NCBI RefSeq assembly: GCF_000715075.1
Contig: NC_134103.1
Location: 76,137,519 to 76,201,518 of the forward strand
DNA: 64,000 nucleotides
From: Nicotiana tabacum
Lineage: Eukaryota > Streptophyta > Magnoliopsida > Solanales > Solanaceae
Reading direction: 5' to 3'
Shown here: positions 14,317 through 26,987 of the stretch, in pieces
Layout: each line of letters begins with the position of its first letter
Position numbering within the stretch: position 1 is the first letter of the stretch
Made by a program: the position numbers and the translations under genes
Notes under the pieces: generated by a model
The model's input: the letters and a program-made list of their open reading frames with translations, nothing else
Databases searched by the model: none
What the model was told of the DNA's origin: nothing

Positions 14317-16113
14317 TCTGAAGGAGGTGTCTTTGGTCTGGATAATAATGTATATCGTATTATGTTTCTTCTGCTTCTTTGGGATTTCCTTCCGGTATCT
14401 CTTCTTTGCTAAGTTCAATTTTATAATATTTCCCTGCTTCGAGTTGGTGGTCTAATGTGTGTTTGGATTTACAGTTATTTATCTAGAATAATGGATTTAG
14501 TTAGTACACACTTAAATAGGCGACATGGATAGTGCGGATTCATATAGCTGACCCCAATAACTTGAATGAGGCCTAGTTGTTGTAAAGGATTAGCTAGTAG
14601 ACATGAAGATGAGATGAAGATCTGGAAGCTTTGTTCCTCAGCCGAGGAGTATTTGTTTTGTCCTTTTGATAAATACTCCTCTTGCTCTTGAATATATTCA
14701 ATTGATAAGATTCATGTCTATGTCATGTGAAGTTCGATGCAGTGAACACAACAAAGTTTACTTTGTTGATAAGCTTAAAGATGAGACGACTATAAACTGA
14801 CTCTTTTTCAAAGTGGATTGGGATGGTTCTTAGTTTTTTCCATCATTGTTTTACTTTATGAGTAAGTGTTTTTGTATGTTTCCCATGATCTTTCCCCACT
14901 ATTTTTCCTTTTCTTTTTTATTTCCGGGGGGGGGGGGGATGTATAGGATGCAAAATAGATTCTCCTGTTTGTTCCCCCATCTAATGGTGTATAATGGACC
15001 ACCCCAGCATACAGAAAAGAGATTTAATTAGGCCTTTAATTAGTTAGAAACTCTTTTCATTGCAAAGTAGGGACACTCATCTGGAAGAAATGGTGACTTT
15101 TGCTTAGATCATATATTCGTATTAGAAAATTCATTAAATATGTTTAAATATCTGTTTGAGAATTTAGTACTAAAACGAGTTATGAGTTTGATGGCAAGTT
15201 CAGAAATCATAAATTTCAAATTATGACTTACCTCTGTCACTAACATATGTTATGCTACATTGACTACTGACCAAAAGCCACTTCATTACTCATCAATATG
15301 CAAGACAATTACGTATGCCTCGGACTAATAGGAAAAGACAATTACTGAGTGCCCTATTCGGCTTCCCTTTCTAAGTTCTAACTGCTCATCCTCAATCCTG
15401 AAGACAAAAATGACCAATCACATAACTGAGATTTATATTTTTGACAGATTGTGAAGAGCGTTTTCAGTACTTCAGTAGTTACCATTTGGTTCTTTAATAG
15501 GCAGCTTGAGTTTTTGTTTTTATTTTTTGTGTGTAGCGTCCAACTGGCCCATGGTTTATGTTGGAGAAAGACACAATGATTTAGAGCCTAGTTACCATTC
15601 GTAGCTAATGTTCAATCTTGTATCACTTGTATTTATTTCCTCTAAAATGATTGTATCAACGCATACAATACTAGCTACTGTTCAGTTGTTACCAGCTTGT
15701 ATCACTTGTATTCGTTCGCTTTATATGGTTGTATCAACGTATGCAATACATTGAAATACAATGATACATACAGTTACTATATCACTGCATGTGATTCTAT
15801 ACACTATATATACTGTATTTACCATTGGGATTTTGCAACAAAATACAAAGAGTGGCTACGAATCGTAATTATTTCAAAGTGTATTTATGTATGGTTAATA
15901 CAATATATAAGTTAGTTACACCATGTAATTCTTCCATCAAATAATAACCCAAAATTTGTAGTGTGTTTAAGTATTGTTAGAGTGGATCTGGCCCAATATA
16001 GGCATCGTAAGCTTGGCCCAGTGGTATCTTTCCTATACAATATTTAGAAACTTATTTACCAAAATTGTCCTAATTTTGTATATTATCCGTCCTAAATAAG
16101 GATAACTTACAAT
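14317..16113. other. bZIP 3' UTR and intergenic sequence
   Basis: The first few hundred bases should be the bZIP 3' UTR. The rest is A+T-rich with no supported gene. A G-homopolymer of about 13 bases lies at 14925-14938. At 15600-15790 several short words (TTGTATCACTTGTAT, GTATCAACG) recur, suggesting old local duplication. Confidence 0.45.
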
Positions 16114-16295
16114 TTATATACAATCAATTATTAGTACCTTAAATTAGGGGATTCAGTTACACACTTTTTCTTTTTTCTCTCCTCTTTTCTTTCTCTATTC
16201 TCTATCTCCTCTATTGATATATAATCCATTATTAGTGCCTTAAATTATGGGATTCAGTTACACCATTTTTCTTTTTTCACTCCTCTCCTCTTTCC
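16114..16295. repeat. ~100-bp tandem duplication
   Basis: Two successive copies share CAATnnATTATTAGTnCCTTAAATT, GGGATTCAGTTACAC and a pyrimidine-rich TTTTTCTTTTTT stretch (16114-16216 and 16217-16295). No coding content. Confidence 0.8.
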
Positions 16296-16818
16296 AATAG
16301 TGCCTTAACTATACTATAGCAATTCCAATAATGTCGAACCACAATGACATAAAATAGTTCAAGACTTAATTGAGAACCAAATTTTATAAAACTATTTTAA
16401 TAGCTTGAACCAAAAATTAAAGTTGCGCCAAACCAAAGTAATAGAGACACTGACGATAGATAGTACCTAAACCAGACAAGTTGAATGTTGCAATATTCAA
16501 TCGATACATCTACAAAACATATAAACTAAAAATAAATTTTATACAACTAATTATATAGCATAAAACTTATTTATAACCTATCTATAACATTCATACATCA
16601 TTTTTACCCAGCTAAAAATAACTACAACATCATACAACTTAGATACAATTTTTATACAAATTTTATACAAATATATCGGTTATATGTATTTTGTATATGA
16701 TTTGTATATATTTTGTATGTGGTGTGTTCTTCTTCTCTGAAATTCCAATCAAAACTTTCTCTCTTAATGCAATTTTGATACATATCAACAATTTTATGTA
16801 AAAGAAAAGTATTTGTAA

Positions 16819-16944
16819 GGGAAAATATATAGACGGCCCCTTAAACTTGGCTCCAATTTCCACTTTGACACTTTAACTTAGCGCTTTTCCTATTGAACAC
16901 TTTAACTGTATTTTGGACTAGGCCATTTAAACACAACGCATAAC
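16819..16944 (+). repeat. MULE-1 left terminal inverted repeat
   Basis: Starts GGGAAAATATATAG. Landmarks shared with the other end: CCCCTTAAACTTGGCTCC, TTTGACACTTTAACTTAG, TTTAACTGTATTTT and CATTTAAACACAACGCAT. Confidence 0.85.
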
Positions 16945-17212
16945 CGGCCAGAGGAGTGTTAGTTCCACATATGATAAACGCGTGAATGTTATTATTTTTT
17001 GCTTAGGTAAATATTCCAACGGTAAAAAAAACCTACCCATTAGACCCACTTTAAAATACCCCATTTTCTCATAATTTCTCTCAAAAAGCCCTAATTCTTC
17101 TTTCGTCTTCTTCCTCTTTCAAAGTCGCCATTTTTCCCTTCAACTGAAGCTTGGGTGCCCAAGCTTGAATCTTTATCTAATTTCTTCCTCATCTTTCTCG
17201 TTTATCAGTTCC

Positions 17213-17606
17213 ATGTCGCAAAAATCAACAACTTCTCGCAATGGAATGGATATTTGTTACTGTGGGTTTAATACGCCACTGACTATATCATGGTCACTTG
17301 CAAACCCAGGTCGTCGATTTTATGGTTGTAAATTGGTAAGTCGATCGAATTGCTTTTCTTAGACCCTTAAATTTCTTAAAAAGGAATTCTGTTTTTAATT
17401 ATTTTGTCCACATTTCTTTTTAAATTTTGTAGGGTCGAGGTGGCTGCAAATACTTCAGATGGCATGACGATGAAATGCTCGACCAAGCTAAAAGGGTTAT
17501 ACGGGGTCTGTTGAAGAAAGTCGAAAGAACTGAAAAAATAGTTGCGCGGTTAAAGTGGTTATTTGTTGTGGTGGTGGTGGTGTTTTTAAGGAACTGGCTT
17601 TGCTGA
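17213..17606 (+). CDS. GRF-type zinc-finger protein carried by MULE-1
   Basis: Two exons, 17213-17335 and 17433-17606, join in phase 0 with GTAAGT...TTTTGTAG splice sites and give a 98-aa protein. The start MSQKSTTSRNG is taken as the in-frame ATG nearest the domain. The GRF zinc finger is complete: CYCG, NPGRRFYGCK, GRGGCKYFRWHDDE (about residues 16-54). A short basic helix follows, then a hydrophobic end VVVVVVFLRNWLC. GRF fingers bind nucleic acid in other proteins. Its role in a transposon is unknown. It lies just inside the left terminal repeat and points toward the transposase gene, which is on the opposite strand. No stop interrupts it, unlike the transposase. Confidence 0.78.
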
Positions 17607-19907
17607 TGCTGGTGGTTTGAAGAACAATGTAGTATTTTTATGATATGCTGGTGATAATGGTGTTGTAGTTGCTGCTATTAGTTCAAGAACAATGTAGTAT
17701 GTTGGAAGTGGATACTAGGAATTTAGCCTTTTGTTAATGTACACTATCTTGTTATGAATGAAATGGCAATGACCAATTTGTTGATGCAAATTTAAGTTCA
17801 GCTGCACTTCCATATTGAGTTATGAATGAAATGCAAATTCATATTCATGAACTGAAAACATAATTGCCCAAACATATTTATGAATTGAAAACATAACCGC
17901 CCAAATATTCAATTGCATAATGTGATGAACTAGCATTACATCGAAGCTCAAAAATAGAGCATTGTTTTGGTCTACAAAATACAAAAACAGAGCATTGTTT
18001 TGCCCAAACAAAGAACTGGCAGACCAAATGTGTAATGACTGCCCAAACTACTAAGCTTCGACAGAGCATAATGTATCAAACAGAGCATAACTACCCAAAA
18101 ATAAACTGGCAGTGACATCTCAGATAATATAAACAAAAGTTGGTTTGCTTCACAGTGTAGATACAACTGAACTTGTTTGACTTAAAGGGCCTTTTTTCCT
18201 TGTTGCACTCATCTTGTGACCTTGTCATTGCATTTCTTTCTTCAAACTTCAATCTGGTGGGCATAAATCCAATGTCTATGTTAGTTGCAGATATATCCTT
18301 GAATGTCCCAGCTAATATGACTCTCTCAGATGATATACCAGGCTGTAAAAAATAATGAATTAGTTAAAAAAAAAAAAATTCCAGCCCAAAAACTGTATTA
18401 CAATATACTATACACCCTTACATTCATGATAGTAGTTTCAGTCATAGTGTCAGTGAAAATCTCAAAACCAGTATGCCTTGGCCTTTTATGTCCAATGGTT
18501 GTTGCATTAGTCGAGCCTCCTCCTAGTGTAGTTCCTCTTCCTTCTCCCCTGTCTAGTCCAGGGCCTCCTGTAGATTGAGATGTTGAAGGTTGTGTGCTAG
18601 TAGAGCTTCCTGTAGCAGATGTGAATACATCCCTACCAATGCCAAGTGCAGTTCCTCTTCTTTTTCCCCTGCCTAATCTAGGGCCTCTTCCTCTTCCTCT
18701 TCCCCTACCAAGCCCAGTTGATTGATTGTTGCTTTGTCTTTTGACAATACTTGTATCCTCACATATAGATGATGGATTGCTTTGTTGAGATGGTATTTCC
18801 CGAGATAATTTTGGTGGAGGTGGTGCCATATTTTGACTTTGTTAAGTAGCACTTCTTGGAACATGCTGACAGAAGTAAAAGAAAAGAATCTAAGAATTGC
18901 AAAGAAAAGAATGTAAAAGAAATAGTAAATAGACAAGTACAATTATCAGAACTTACTATGTTCCTGCATCCAGATTTGTTGTGTCATGTTTGTTGGCAGT
19001 TTGAACAAGTCATCTTTACCCCTTTCTTTGATAGTTTACCATATTTTTTTCTTGGCTCATCCTTGGCTTTTCTCCTACATCTCTTTAGTCGACTTTGCAT
19101 AGGTTTAGGTTCATAAGGCTTTTTACATAGATTTGTTGATTATGGCCGCATCTTCATGTTGGGAATTGGTTGAATGAAATGCTGGTAAGCTTTAAGGGAA
19201 GTTTCCTTCCTATACCAGCGGGCAACATAATCATCTGGATCCATTTCTCTATCATAGAATGCACATACTGCATGTTGACCTAGAATGCTCCTCAACATCC
19301 ATGATCTACAAGTACATGTCATGGTCCTAAAATTAACAATGAATATGTATACACCTTCATCAACCTCAAACCCATGTTCTGTATTCCACATAACCTTACA
19401 CCTCCTAGAGATGGCTTTGTTCTCTTCCAGTATCATCCTAGCCATTGGTAAAATGTCAGTAACCCAAGTCTCAGCAAACTTCCTCATTTCAATGGTCTTA
19501 TTCATAATTTTGTGTCCAATTTCTTCCAACATAGTTATAACAGACTTGTGCCTAGGACCTATTATCCAAGAATTGAATATTTCACACATGTTATTCTCAA
19601 TGACAACACACTTTGAATCTTCTCTAAAGTATGCCCTACACCAATACTCTTTATCATACTTCAAAAAGTTTTCTCATATCTTATAACCAAGCTTATTCAT
19701 TATTTCCAGTTCTTCCTTGAATTTCACTTCCTAAGATGCTTTAGCACATCTCCAGAATTATTTTCTCCTTTCTTCGCCTCTCCGATTTTTGGACCAGTTA
19801 CACCAAATGTGTCTAGCACACATTCTGTGTTGTGCCATTGGTAGTAATTCCCTTATAGTTGGTACTAGTCCCTAAAAAAATAGTAATAAATGTTAGTGGA
19901 TAGTATA

Positions 19908-20958
19908 TGTCACGACCCAATTTCTCCTATAGGCCGTAATGGCGCCCAACGTCGTCATTGGGCAAGCCAACGGTGAACTGACCATGCGATTACTCTTTTA
20001 ATAAGTTCCAAGTAATTAAATTTCATTTATTAAGTGATTAAGAGTAAAAAATTCAATAAAATAAAATGAAGGCAACTGAGTGGGCCAATATAGTGACATA
20101 AATACTCCAAAACTATAAAGTGTACTAGTATATGTGCCAAGACCTGGTGTCATAAGTGTATGAGCAACTAGTAGAATATACAAAACTTTAACTACTGTCT
20201 GAAAATAAAGTAGACTGAAAATAGATACAAGAGAGACTGTAGGTGCTACGGAACGGCTCAGAAAGCAGCTCACCATTAGGCCTCGGGGTAACGGGGTGTG
20301 CGCCGATATGACCGCCAGATGCACCTACCTCAGATTCTGCACGATTAGTGCAGAAGTGTAGCGTGAGTACATAAACAACATATACCCAATAAGTATCTAG
20401 TCTAATCTCAAAGAAGTAATGACGAGGGGTCGACATCGACACTTACTATGGACTAACAATAAAATATAGGAATTCTAAATGAGCATGGGTCATATAAATA
20501 ATAAATACAACTTAATAACAAACAGTGAATAATAATTCTTTCACTAATAATAAATTCCAAGTCAATTTCTGTCATTAAATAATTATATCCGTTCAAGACA
20601 TAAAATAATATCAAGTATAATCAGGCTCCGAGTGTTATCACACACGATTTATGCCGACGTCATACGACCCGATCCAGAATGATGTGTACACTGCTGAGGG
20701 TCGAGCGGTACGAACCATAGATGCATCTATTCTACTGCCGAGGCGTTCGACCCGCTATACAAGAAGAGAGGATACTTTATAAATATCCGATTAAAATCTA
20801 TTATAAGGCTAACTCACAAGGAAGTACAATTTCTATTAACGGTCAAGTAACCCGTCAAAACTCAAGTAAGTGGAAGTCGGTCCTTTTACAATTCCTCTAC
20901 AAGTTCCCATATAATTTAGGCACTTTAACTAACAAATCGGGTGCAAACATTCGCTCAC
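19908..20958 (-). repeat. 3' LTR (terminal part only)
   Basis: Matches 24244-25286 base for base apart from scattered changes. The match stops abruptly after GGGTGCAAACATT at 20958. No gene is present within it; overlapping short ORFs on the minus strand are chance. Confidence 0.9.
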
Positions 20959-22564
20959 CAACAATGAACAAGGGTTGGTTTTAACACGCTCACCAACAAC
21001 GCAAAAGGTTGGTTTTCACTCGCTCACCAACGACTCGTTGGTTTTCACTCGCTCACCAAAGATACGAATAATGACACAACCTCTAAGGACACATTGCCTC
21101 TCCAATATTTTTCTGTCTCTCTTCACTCCTTTGTGTACACAGTACATCTATTAAAAGTGAATTACAATGCTTGTTAAGAGTAGAATAAAGAACTTATAGT
21201 CAGATAGACAACTGTATAGAAGGCTATGTATCTTCTTTTTTTCCCAGTCTCTCGTTTTTATAGTCTTCAATAGATTCTGACCGTTGGACTTGATTTCGTT
21301 GACCCCTTGATTTTGATAATATTCAATCAGAAGATTTTCTCCTTTGATTGAGTAGATACCAGTGTGACTTCCTATTAATTCCTTTTCTCAATTCCATTTG
21401 GACCTTCAAACTAATTTGAAATCCTTCCATTAATCACTGATTTATTGGCACTTATTACTTGTATCTTGTACCTATTGATTGATGACGTGTCTTGCTAATG
21501 GACTCAAATATACTTTCCAAATTGCTGATAATTTCTAGATTCCATGCCTTAAGCTCTTTTGATTTCTTTCCTTGTGGAGAAGACAATATTATTATATATT
21601 CACATAATGGGAGATTTCCATTTGAAGTGCTATAAACCATGCACCAGTATGTATTGAATTTTTCTTCCTTGAAAAGCTTGGTGATTCTCTGTCTGCACGT
21701 TCTTAAGTATGATCCCTTCATTTACTCTTTCCAAGATATAGCTTGTAGTAATTCATTCAACAATTTTCTTTCCTTAGTATTGTAGCAAATCTAGCACTGT
21801 CATACCACATTTGTAGCAAGTATACCTCTTTCTTTCTACGTGATATATCTTTGCCAGAATAATTATTCTTTCACTTGAACTCTTCTTCCGTATGTACAAG
21901 TATGAGCTCTTATTTAGACAACCTAAGAGAATTTCAAGATCCTCTTCCTTTGACTTTGGATCTTGAGTATTATCTTCAATATGAAGATCCCAATAACCAT
22001 TTATTATCTCCACAACTATGAAAATAATTTCCTTGTGTACAGATCTCAATATATTCTTGAACTCTTATTATATTGAAAATATTCCTTTCTTGTTCTTGGA
22101 AAATAATATCTTTCCATAATATAGATTGTACTATATTCATAATATATTTTCTTTCCATAGAGAATATATTCTTCCTTGTCCTTGTAGTATCTTTTCCATA
22201 TAGTATCTTGCACAAAATAATAGATCTTCTCTAAGATTTTAGCAACCTTCCTTTCAAGATATTTAAGAACTTTCCTTCCATAATTTCCGTAGAGTCTTCT
22301 TCTGATATTGTAGTAAACCATTCAATATATGAAATATGACTTTCAAATATTATTCCTTCCATGACGCTTGGAGATTAAATCTCTGAAAATAATCTTCCTT
22401 GATAAATTCATCACATGATATTCTCTTTCTCATATTTGTTTGGATCTTTACCAACATCTTTGTTTTCTTGAATAAACATGTGCAAGAATAAGATTACCAC
22501 TAGTAAATGTTCTTTGATTAATACTTATATTAGTTTGTTATCATCAAAATCAATACGTGAAACC
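20959..22564. other. unidentified 1.6-kb block inside the retrotransposon
   Basis: A+T-rich sequence unlike the LTR or gag. Its left end (20959-21060) has four CGCTCACCAA units, with TTGGTTTT between them, able to pair. The right end reads TGTTATCATCAAAATC before gag sequence resumes. Overlapping minus-strand ORFs (21455-22321) have low-complexity Tyr/Ile/Lys-rich translations and no domain I recognise. It may be a fragment of another LTR element inserted or recombined here. Confidence 0.55.
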
Positions 22565-24051
22565 TTGAAGCTAACATCTAGCTGGAGCACCACCTGACTG
22601 GCCTCCACCCACCTGACCTCTACCTCTAGGACGGCCCCTACTCACCTACCATCCGCCTTTAGATGGCCGGACGGCTGGTGCGACTGCTGGTGCTGAAATC
22701 ATATGATGCTGACCCTGCTGCACTGCCTTGCCCCGAAGCCTGGGGCAGAACCTCCGTACATGACTAAGATCCCCGCACTCAAAATAACCTCTTGGTACGG
22801 TTGACTGCTGACCTAAAGTCTGATCCTGATGGCCTGAATACCCACCGGAGGAACCCTGAATAGTTGGTGGGTGGTAGAAACTCTATGGCATAGCGTTGAA
22901 ATAAGGTCACACTGGAGTACCCCAAGGAGGCGGCAGTGCTGGATATGTGGGCATACTAGACTGACCCCTCACAAACTGACATGTGTCCCCAGCCGGGGCA
23001 CCTCTGAACTCTCTAGAATATCGAAACAGCTTATCCCTTATCGCCTGCTCTCAGCTATGCTGATGTACACCTTCGATCCTCCGAGCCATCTCCGCAACTA
23101 GCTCGTAAGAAGTCCCCATCTCAACCTCTCGGGCCATAGTGGCCTGAATACCAGAGTGCAAACCTGCAACAAACCTATGCAGTCTCTCTGTATCGGTAGG
23201 AAGTATCATAAGTGCATGGCGAGACAACTCAGAGAATCTCGCCCTATAGTTTGTCACCAACATCTGACCATACTGGAGCTACTCGAACCGAAACTGCAAC
23301 TCTTCCCTCTGAGAGGGTGGAAAACATCTATCCAAGAAGAGGCGTGTGAACTGATCCTAAGTCATGGGAGGAGAACCTACTGGTCTGCCGAGAAGGTAGG
23401 ACTGCCACCATCTATAGGACCTACCCTCTGGCTGAAAAGTGGTAAAGTCCACCCCATAAGACTACAATATCCTCATGTTGTGCAGTTTGTCCCTGCACCG
23501 ATCAATAAAGTTCGGGGGTCCTCATGTCGCTCACCTCCGAAGACAGAAGGATGTAGTCTGGTCCATCTATCCAATAGCGTATGCGCCTTACCGGTCACAG
23601 CTGGTTTGGGTTCAGGTATAGCTGCTGTAACTGGCTGGGCCCTGCCCATGGGTAGTGTGCCTGGAGTCTAATATACGGCGGCTGCATGCCCAGGAGCCTG
23701 AGCGGTAGGTGTCTGTGCTCCCCCTCCCGCCTGAGATGTGGCCGGGTCTGCTGGAAATAAATCAGACTGAGTCATAGAATCCATGAACCGCAGCATACGG
23801 CCCATGACCTCCTGGAATCACGGTGCATACATGAAATCCACTGGGTCAGGCTCTGCTGCAGGCACCTCGCCCTGCTTCTCGATGATAGGATCCTCTATTG
23901 GATCCACTGGTGGCATGACTGGAACAACCCTAGGACGCCCTCGTCCTCTACCACGAGCTGGAGCCCTCCCTCGTCCTCTACCTCGGCCTCTAGCAATAGG
24001 GGGAGCAGCTCCTTCATGATCGGGTACATCTGCCGCGTGCATTCTCACCAT
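22565..24051 (-). pseudogene. gag polyprotein of the nested retrotransposon, decayed
   Basis: Starts MVRMHAADVPDHEG at 24051, then an Arg/Gly-rich stretch (RGRGRGRAPARGRGRGRPR). The retrotransposon gag domain follows with YRARFSELSRHALMILP and HRFVAGLHSGIQ (23263-23051). A CCHC-type knuckle ECGDLSHVRRFCP lies near 22770, where the first Cys is Tyr. At least six in-frame stops interrupt it (for example near 23818, 23670, 23358, 23285, 23050 and 22650). Each can be explained by one C-to-T change in a CAG or CGA codon. Confidence 0.85.
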
Positions 24052-24228
24052 CTGTGAGAGAATAAGGGAAAGATACTTAGCACAACATTAGTTGCACGAT
24101 AGGAGATGAAGAAAGAGTAGTTTCTTAACACCCTATAGCCTCTCGAAGATAAGTGCGAACGTCTTCGCACCGATCCGCAAGACTCTATTAGGCCTGCTCA
24201 TAACTTGTGAGACCTACGTGAACCTAGT

Positions 24229-24240
24229 GCTCTGATACCA
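24229..24240 (-). other. primer-binding site, initiator Met tRNA type
   Basis: On the minus strand the sequence is TGGTATCAGAGC, the standard plant iMet-tRNA primer site. It lies 3 nt beyond the inner edge of the 5' LTR (24244), which fixes element orientation and LTR limit. Confidence 0.92.
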
Positions 24241-24243
24241 TGT

Positions 24244-26987
24244 TGTTACGACGCAATTTCTCTTATAGGCCGTGATGGCGCCCAACGTTGCTGCTAGGCA
24301 AGCCAACGGTGAACTGACCATACGATTACTCTTTTAATAAGTTCCAAGTAATTAAATTCTATTTATTAAGAAATTAAGAGTAGAAAATTCAATAAAACAA
24401 AACGAAGGAAACTGAGTGGGCCAATATAGTGACATAAATACTCCAAAACCATAAAGTCTACTAGTATGTTTGCCAAGACCTGGTGTCACAAGTGTATGAG
24501 CAACTAGTAGAATATACAAAACTCTAACTATTGTCTGAAATAAAGTATACAGAAAATAGATACAATAGAGAGACTCTAGGTGCTGCAGAACGGCTCAAGA
24601 AGCAGCTCACCACTAGGCATCAGGGTAACAGGGGTGCGCGCCGATATGATCACCAGATGCACCTGCCTCAGATACTGCACGATTAGTGTAGAAGTGTAGC
24701 GTGAGTACATAAACAATATGTACCCAGTAAGTATCTAGTCTAACCTCGAAGAAGTAGTGACGAGGACTCGACATCGACACTTACTATGGGCTAACAATAA
24801 AATATAGGAATTCTAAATGAGCATGGTTTATGTAAATAATAAATACAACTCAATAACAAGAAATGAATAATAATTCTTTCACTAATAATAAATTTCAAGT
24901 CAATTTCTGTCATTAAATAATTATAACCGCTCAAGCCATAAAATAATATCAGGTATAATCAGGCTCCGAGTATTATCATAAATGATTTATGCCGAGGTCA
25001 TACGGCCCGATCCAGAATGATGTGTACACTGCCGAGGGTCGAGTGGAACGAACCATAGATGCATCTATGTTACTGCTGAGGCGTTCGACGCGCTCCACAA
25101 GAAGAGAGGATACTTTATAAATATCCGATTAAAATCTATTACAAGGCTAACTCACAAGGAAGCACAATTTCTATTAACGGTCAAGTAACCCGTCAAAACT
25201 CAAGTAAGTGGAAGTCGGTCCTTTTACAATTCCTCTATCAAGTTCCCATATAATTTAGGCACTTTAATTAACAAATAGGGTGCAAACATTACAAGTATTT
25301 CATGATTTGGATCCTAAACTACCCGGACATAAGCATAATTTGTAGCTACGAATGGACTCTCGTCACCTCGTGCGTACGCAGCCCCCACAATTAGAAGCAA
25401 ATAGTAATTTAAATCACCTATGAGGTAAATTCCCTCTTATAAGGTTAGGCAAGAGACTTACCTTGTCTCAAAGTTCGCTTTCCGGCCTCAAATTCACTCT
25501 AAAACCTAAACTCGATGCCGAACAATCCGAAACTAGTCAAATGTTGTATGAAGTAATCAATACATATTCAAAAATTCATAATCAAACTATTAGAGTGATT
25601 ACCCAACCCCAATTGGAAGATTCCTAAAATTCATCTCCAGACCCACGTGCCCAGGTTCCGGAAATTTTCGAAGACAATTGTTACCCATAACCACACTAAC
25701 TCAAATATATAACTTTCACCTAATTTCATAACCATTTTTGTGGTTAAATCCCATTTTTATCAAAACTTAGATTTTTCATCTAAACCCAAAATTTTTACAA
25801 TTTTACATGTTAAACTCTACCCATAATATATGTATTTAACTTACATTGGATAGAAATTACTTACCTTCAATAGCTAGGTGAAATCCCCTCTCTAAGAAGC
25901 TCCAAAATTGCCCAAGAAATGAAATAAAATAGCCAAAATGGCCTAAGTCCCATATTAAATGGACCTCACTTCCTCCAGCACTTTCGCTTCGGCGGCTCAT
26001 TGGCTGCTTTTGCGGCTCCGCATCTGCGAAAAGATCATTGCAGATGTGGCTCTCCCCCAGCTGGCCTACTTCCGCATCTGCGGACAACTGGCCCGCTTCT
26101 GCGAGATTGCGTCTGCGGTGCACGTGCCGCACCTGCGGCTCTGGCCGCTTCTGCGGTTGCCTTCATCGCATCTGTGCATTCGTATGTGGGGTCCATACTC
26201 CACATCTGCAATCCCTGGGCAGCCCACGCTAGGCCACTTTTGGGCTGTTGGCTCGCTTCTACGAGCTCGCACCTACTGCTAGTCCTCCGTAGGTGTGATT
26301 GCACCAGAAACTCTGATGCTTCAACCCTTTTCTCCAAGTCCAAATGACTTTCGCGCATCGTCCGAATGGCATCCGGGGCCCTCAAGGCCTCGTCCAAACA
26401 TACCAACAAGTTCGTAATCATGAGACACACTTGTTCGAACCTTCGGAATGCGGAAAACAACGCCAAAACTAAGAATCACACCCCTAACCAAATCGAATCA
26501 ACTTGCTTCGAATGCGCCGAATTATACCTAAACTACTCGGAATTGCGTGTAAGTCTTAAATCACCATACAGAACTATTCCTGGGCTCGAAATCCCAAACG
26601 GACCTCGATAACACCAAAATCTACTCCAAACCAAATCTAAAGAACTTTAAAACCTTCAATAAACCAACCTTAAACTTTAGGTGCCGAAACGCTCCCGGGT
26701 CACCCAAAACCCCATTCGAACACATGCCCAAGTCTAAAATCATCATACAAACCTGTTGGGACTGTCAAATCCCGATTTCGAGGTCGTTTACTAGAAATAT
26801 TGACCCAAGTCAAACTTGACCCCTTTAAAGCTAATAACAAGGAACTAAGTGTTCCGATTTCAACCTGAAGCCTTCCAAACCCGAACTAACCGTCCTCGCA
26901 AGTCATAAAATAGTAAAAGCACATACGGAGAGTCTTATTTAGGAAAACGGGGATCTAGATAGTAAAATAACGGGTCGGGTCATTACA
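24244..26987 (-). repeat. 5' LTR, about 2.74 kb
   Basis: Complete long LTR from TG (minus strand, 26987) to CA (24244). The stretch 25960-26280 is unusually rich in G+C, with repeated TCTGCGG/CCGCATCTGCG words that create several overlapping chance ORFs on both strands. A related but different LTR is the solo copy at 42084-45622. Confidence 0.88.

Larger units (their letters stand above)
19908..26987 (-). mobile_element. LTR retrotransposon nested in the MULE-1 transposase
   Basis: Ends are TGTCACGACCC at 19908 and GGGTCATTACA at 26987, flanked by the 5-bp direct repeat GTATA (19903-19907 and 26988-26992). Orientation is minus, set by the primer-binding site and gag. The 5' LTR is long (24244-26987). 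A gag pseudogene follows; no protease, reverse transcriptase or integrase is seen. The 3' LTR keeps only its terminal ~1.05 kb, and 1.6 kb of unrelated sequence (20959-22564) sits where pol, the polypurine tract and the first part of the 3' LTR should be. The shared LTR parts are about 90% identical by eye, so the insertion is not recent. Confidence 0.92.

Noticed and set aside
18398..18829. Gly/Arg-rich 143-aa ORF as a separate RNA-binding protein
   Set aside because: The GHKRPRHTGF block and position mark it as the C-terminal tail of the MULE-1 transposase.
25857..26466. Cluster of overlapping ORFs on both strands as genes
   Set aside because: They come from a G+C-rich part of the LTR with TCTGCGG/CGCAG words; translations are Ala/Arg/Cys-rich and share no domain.
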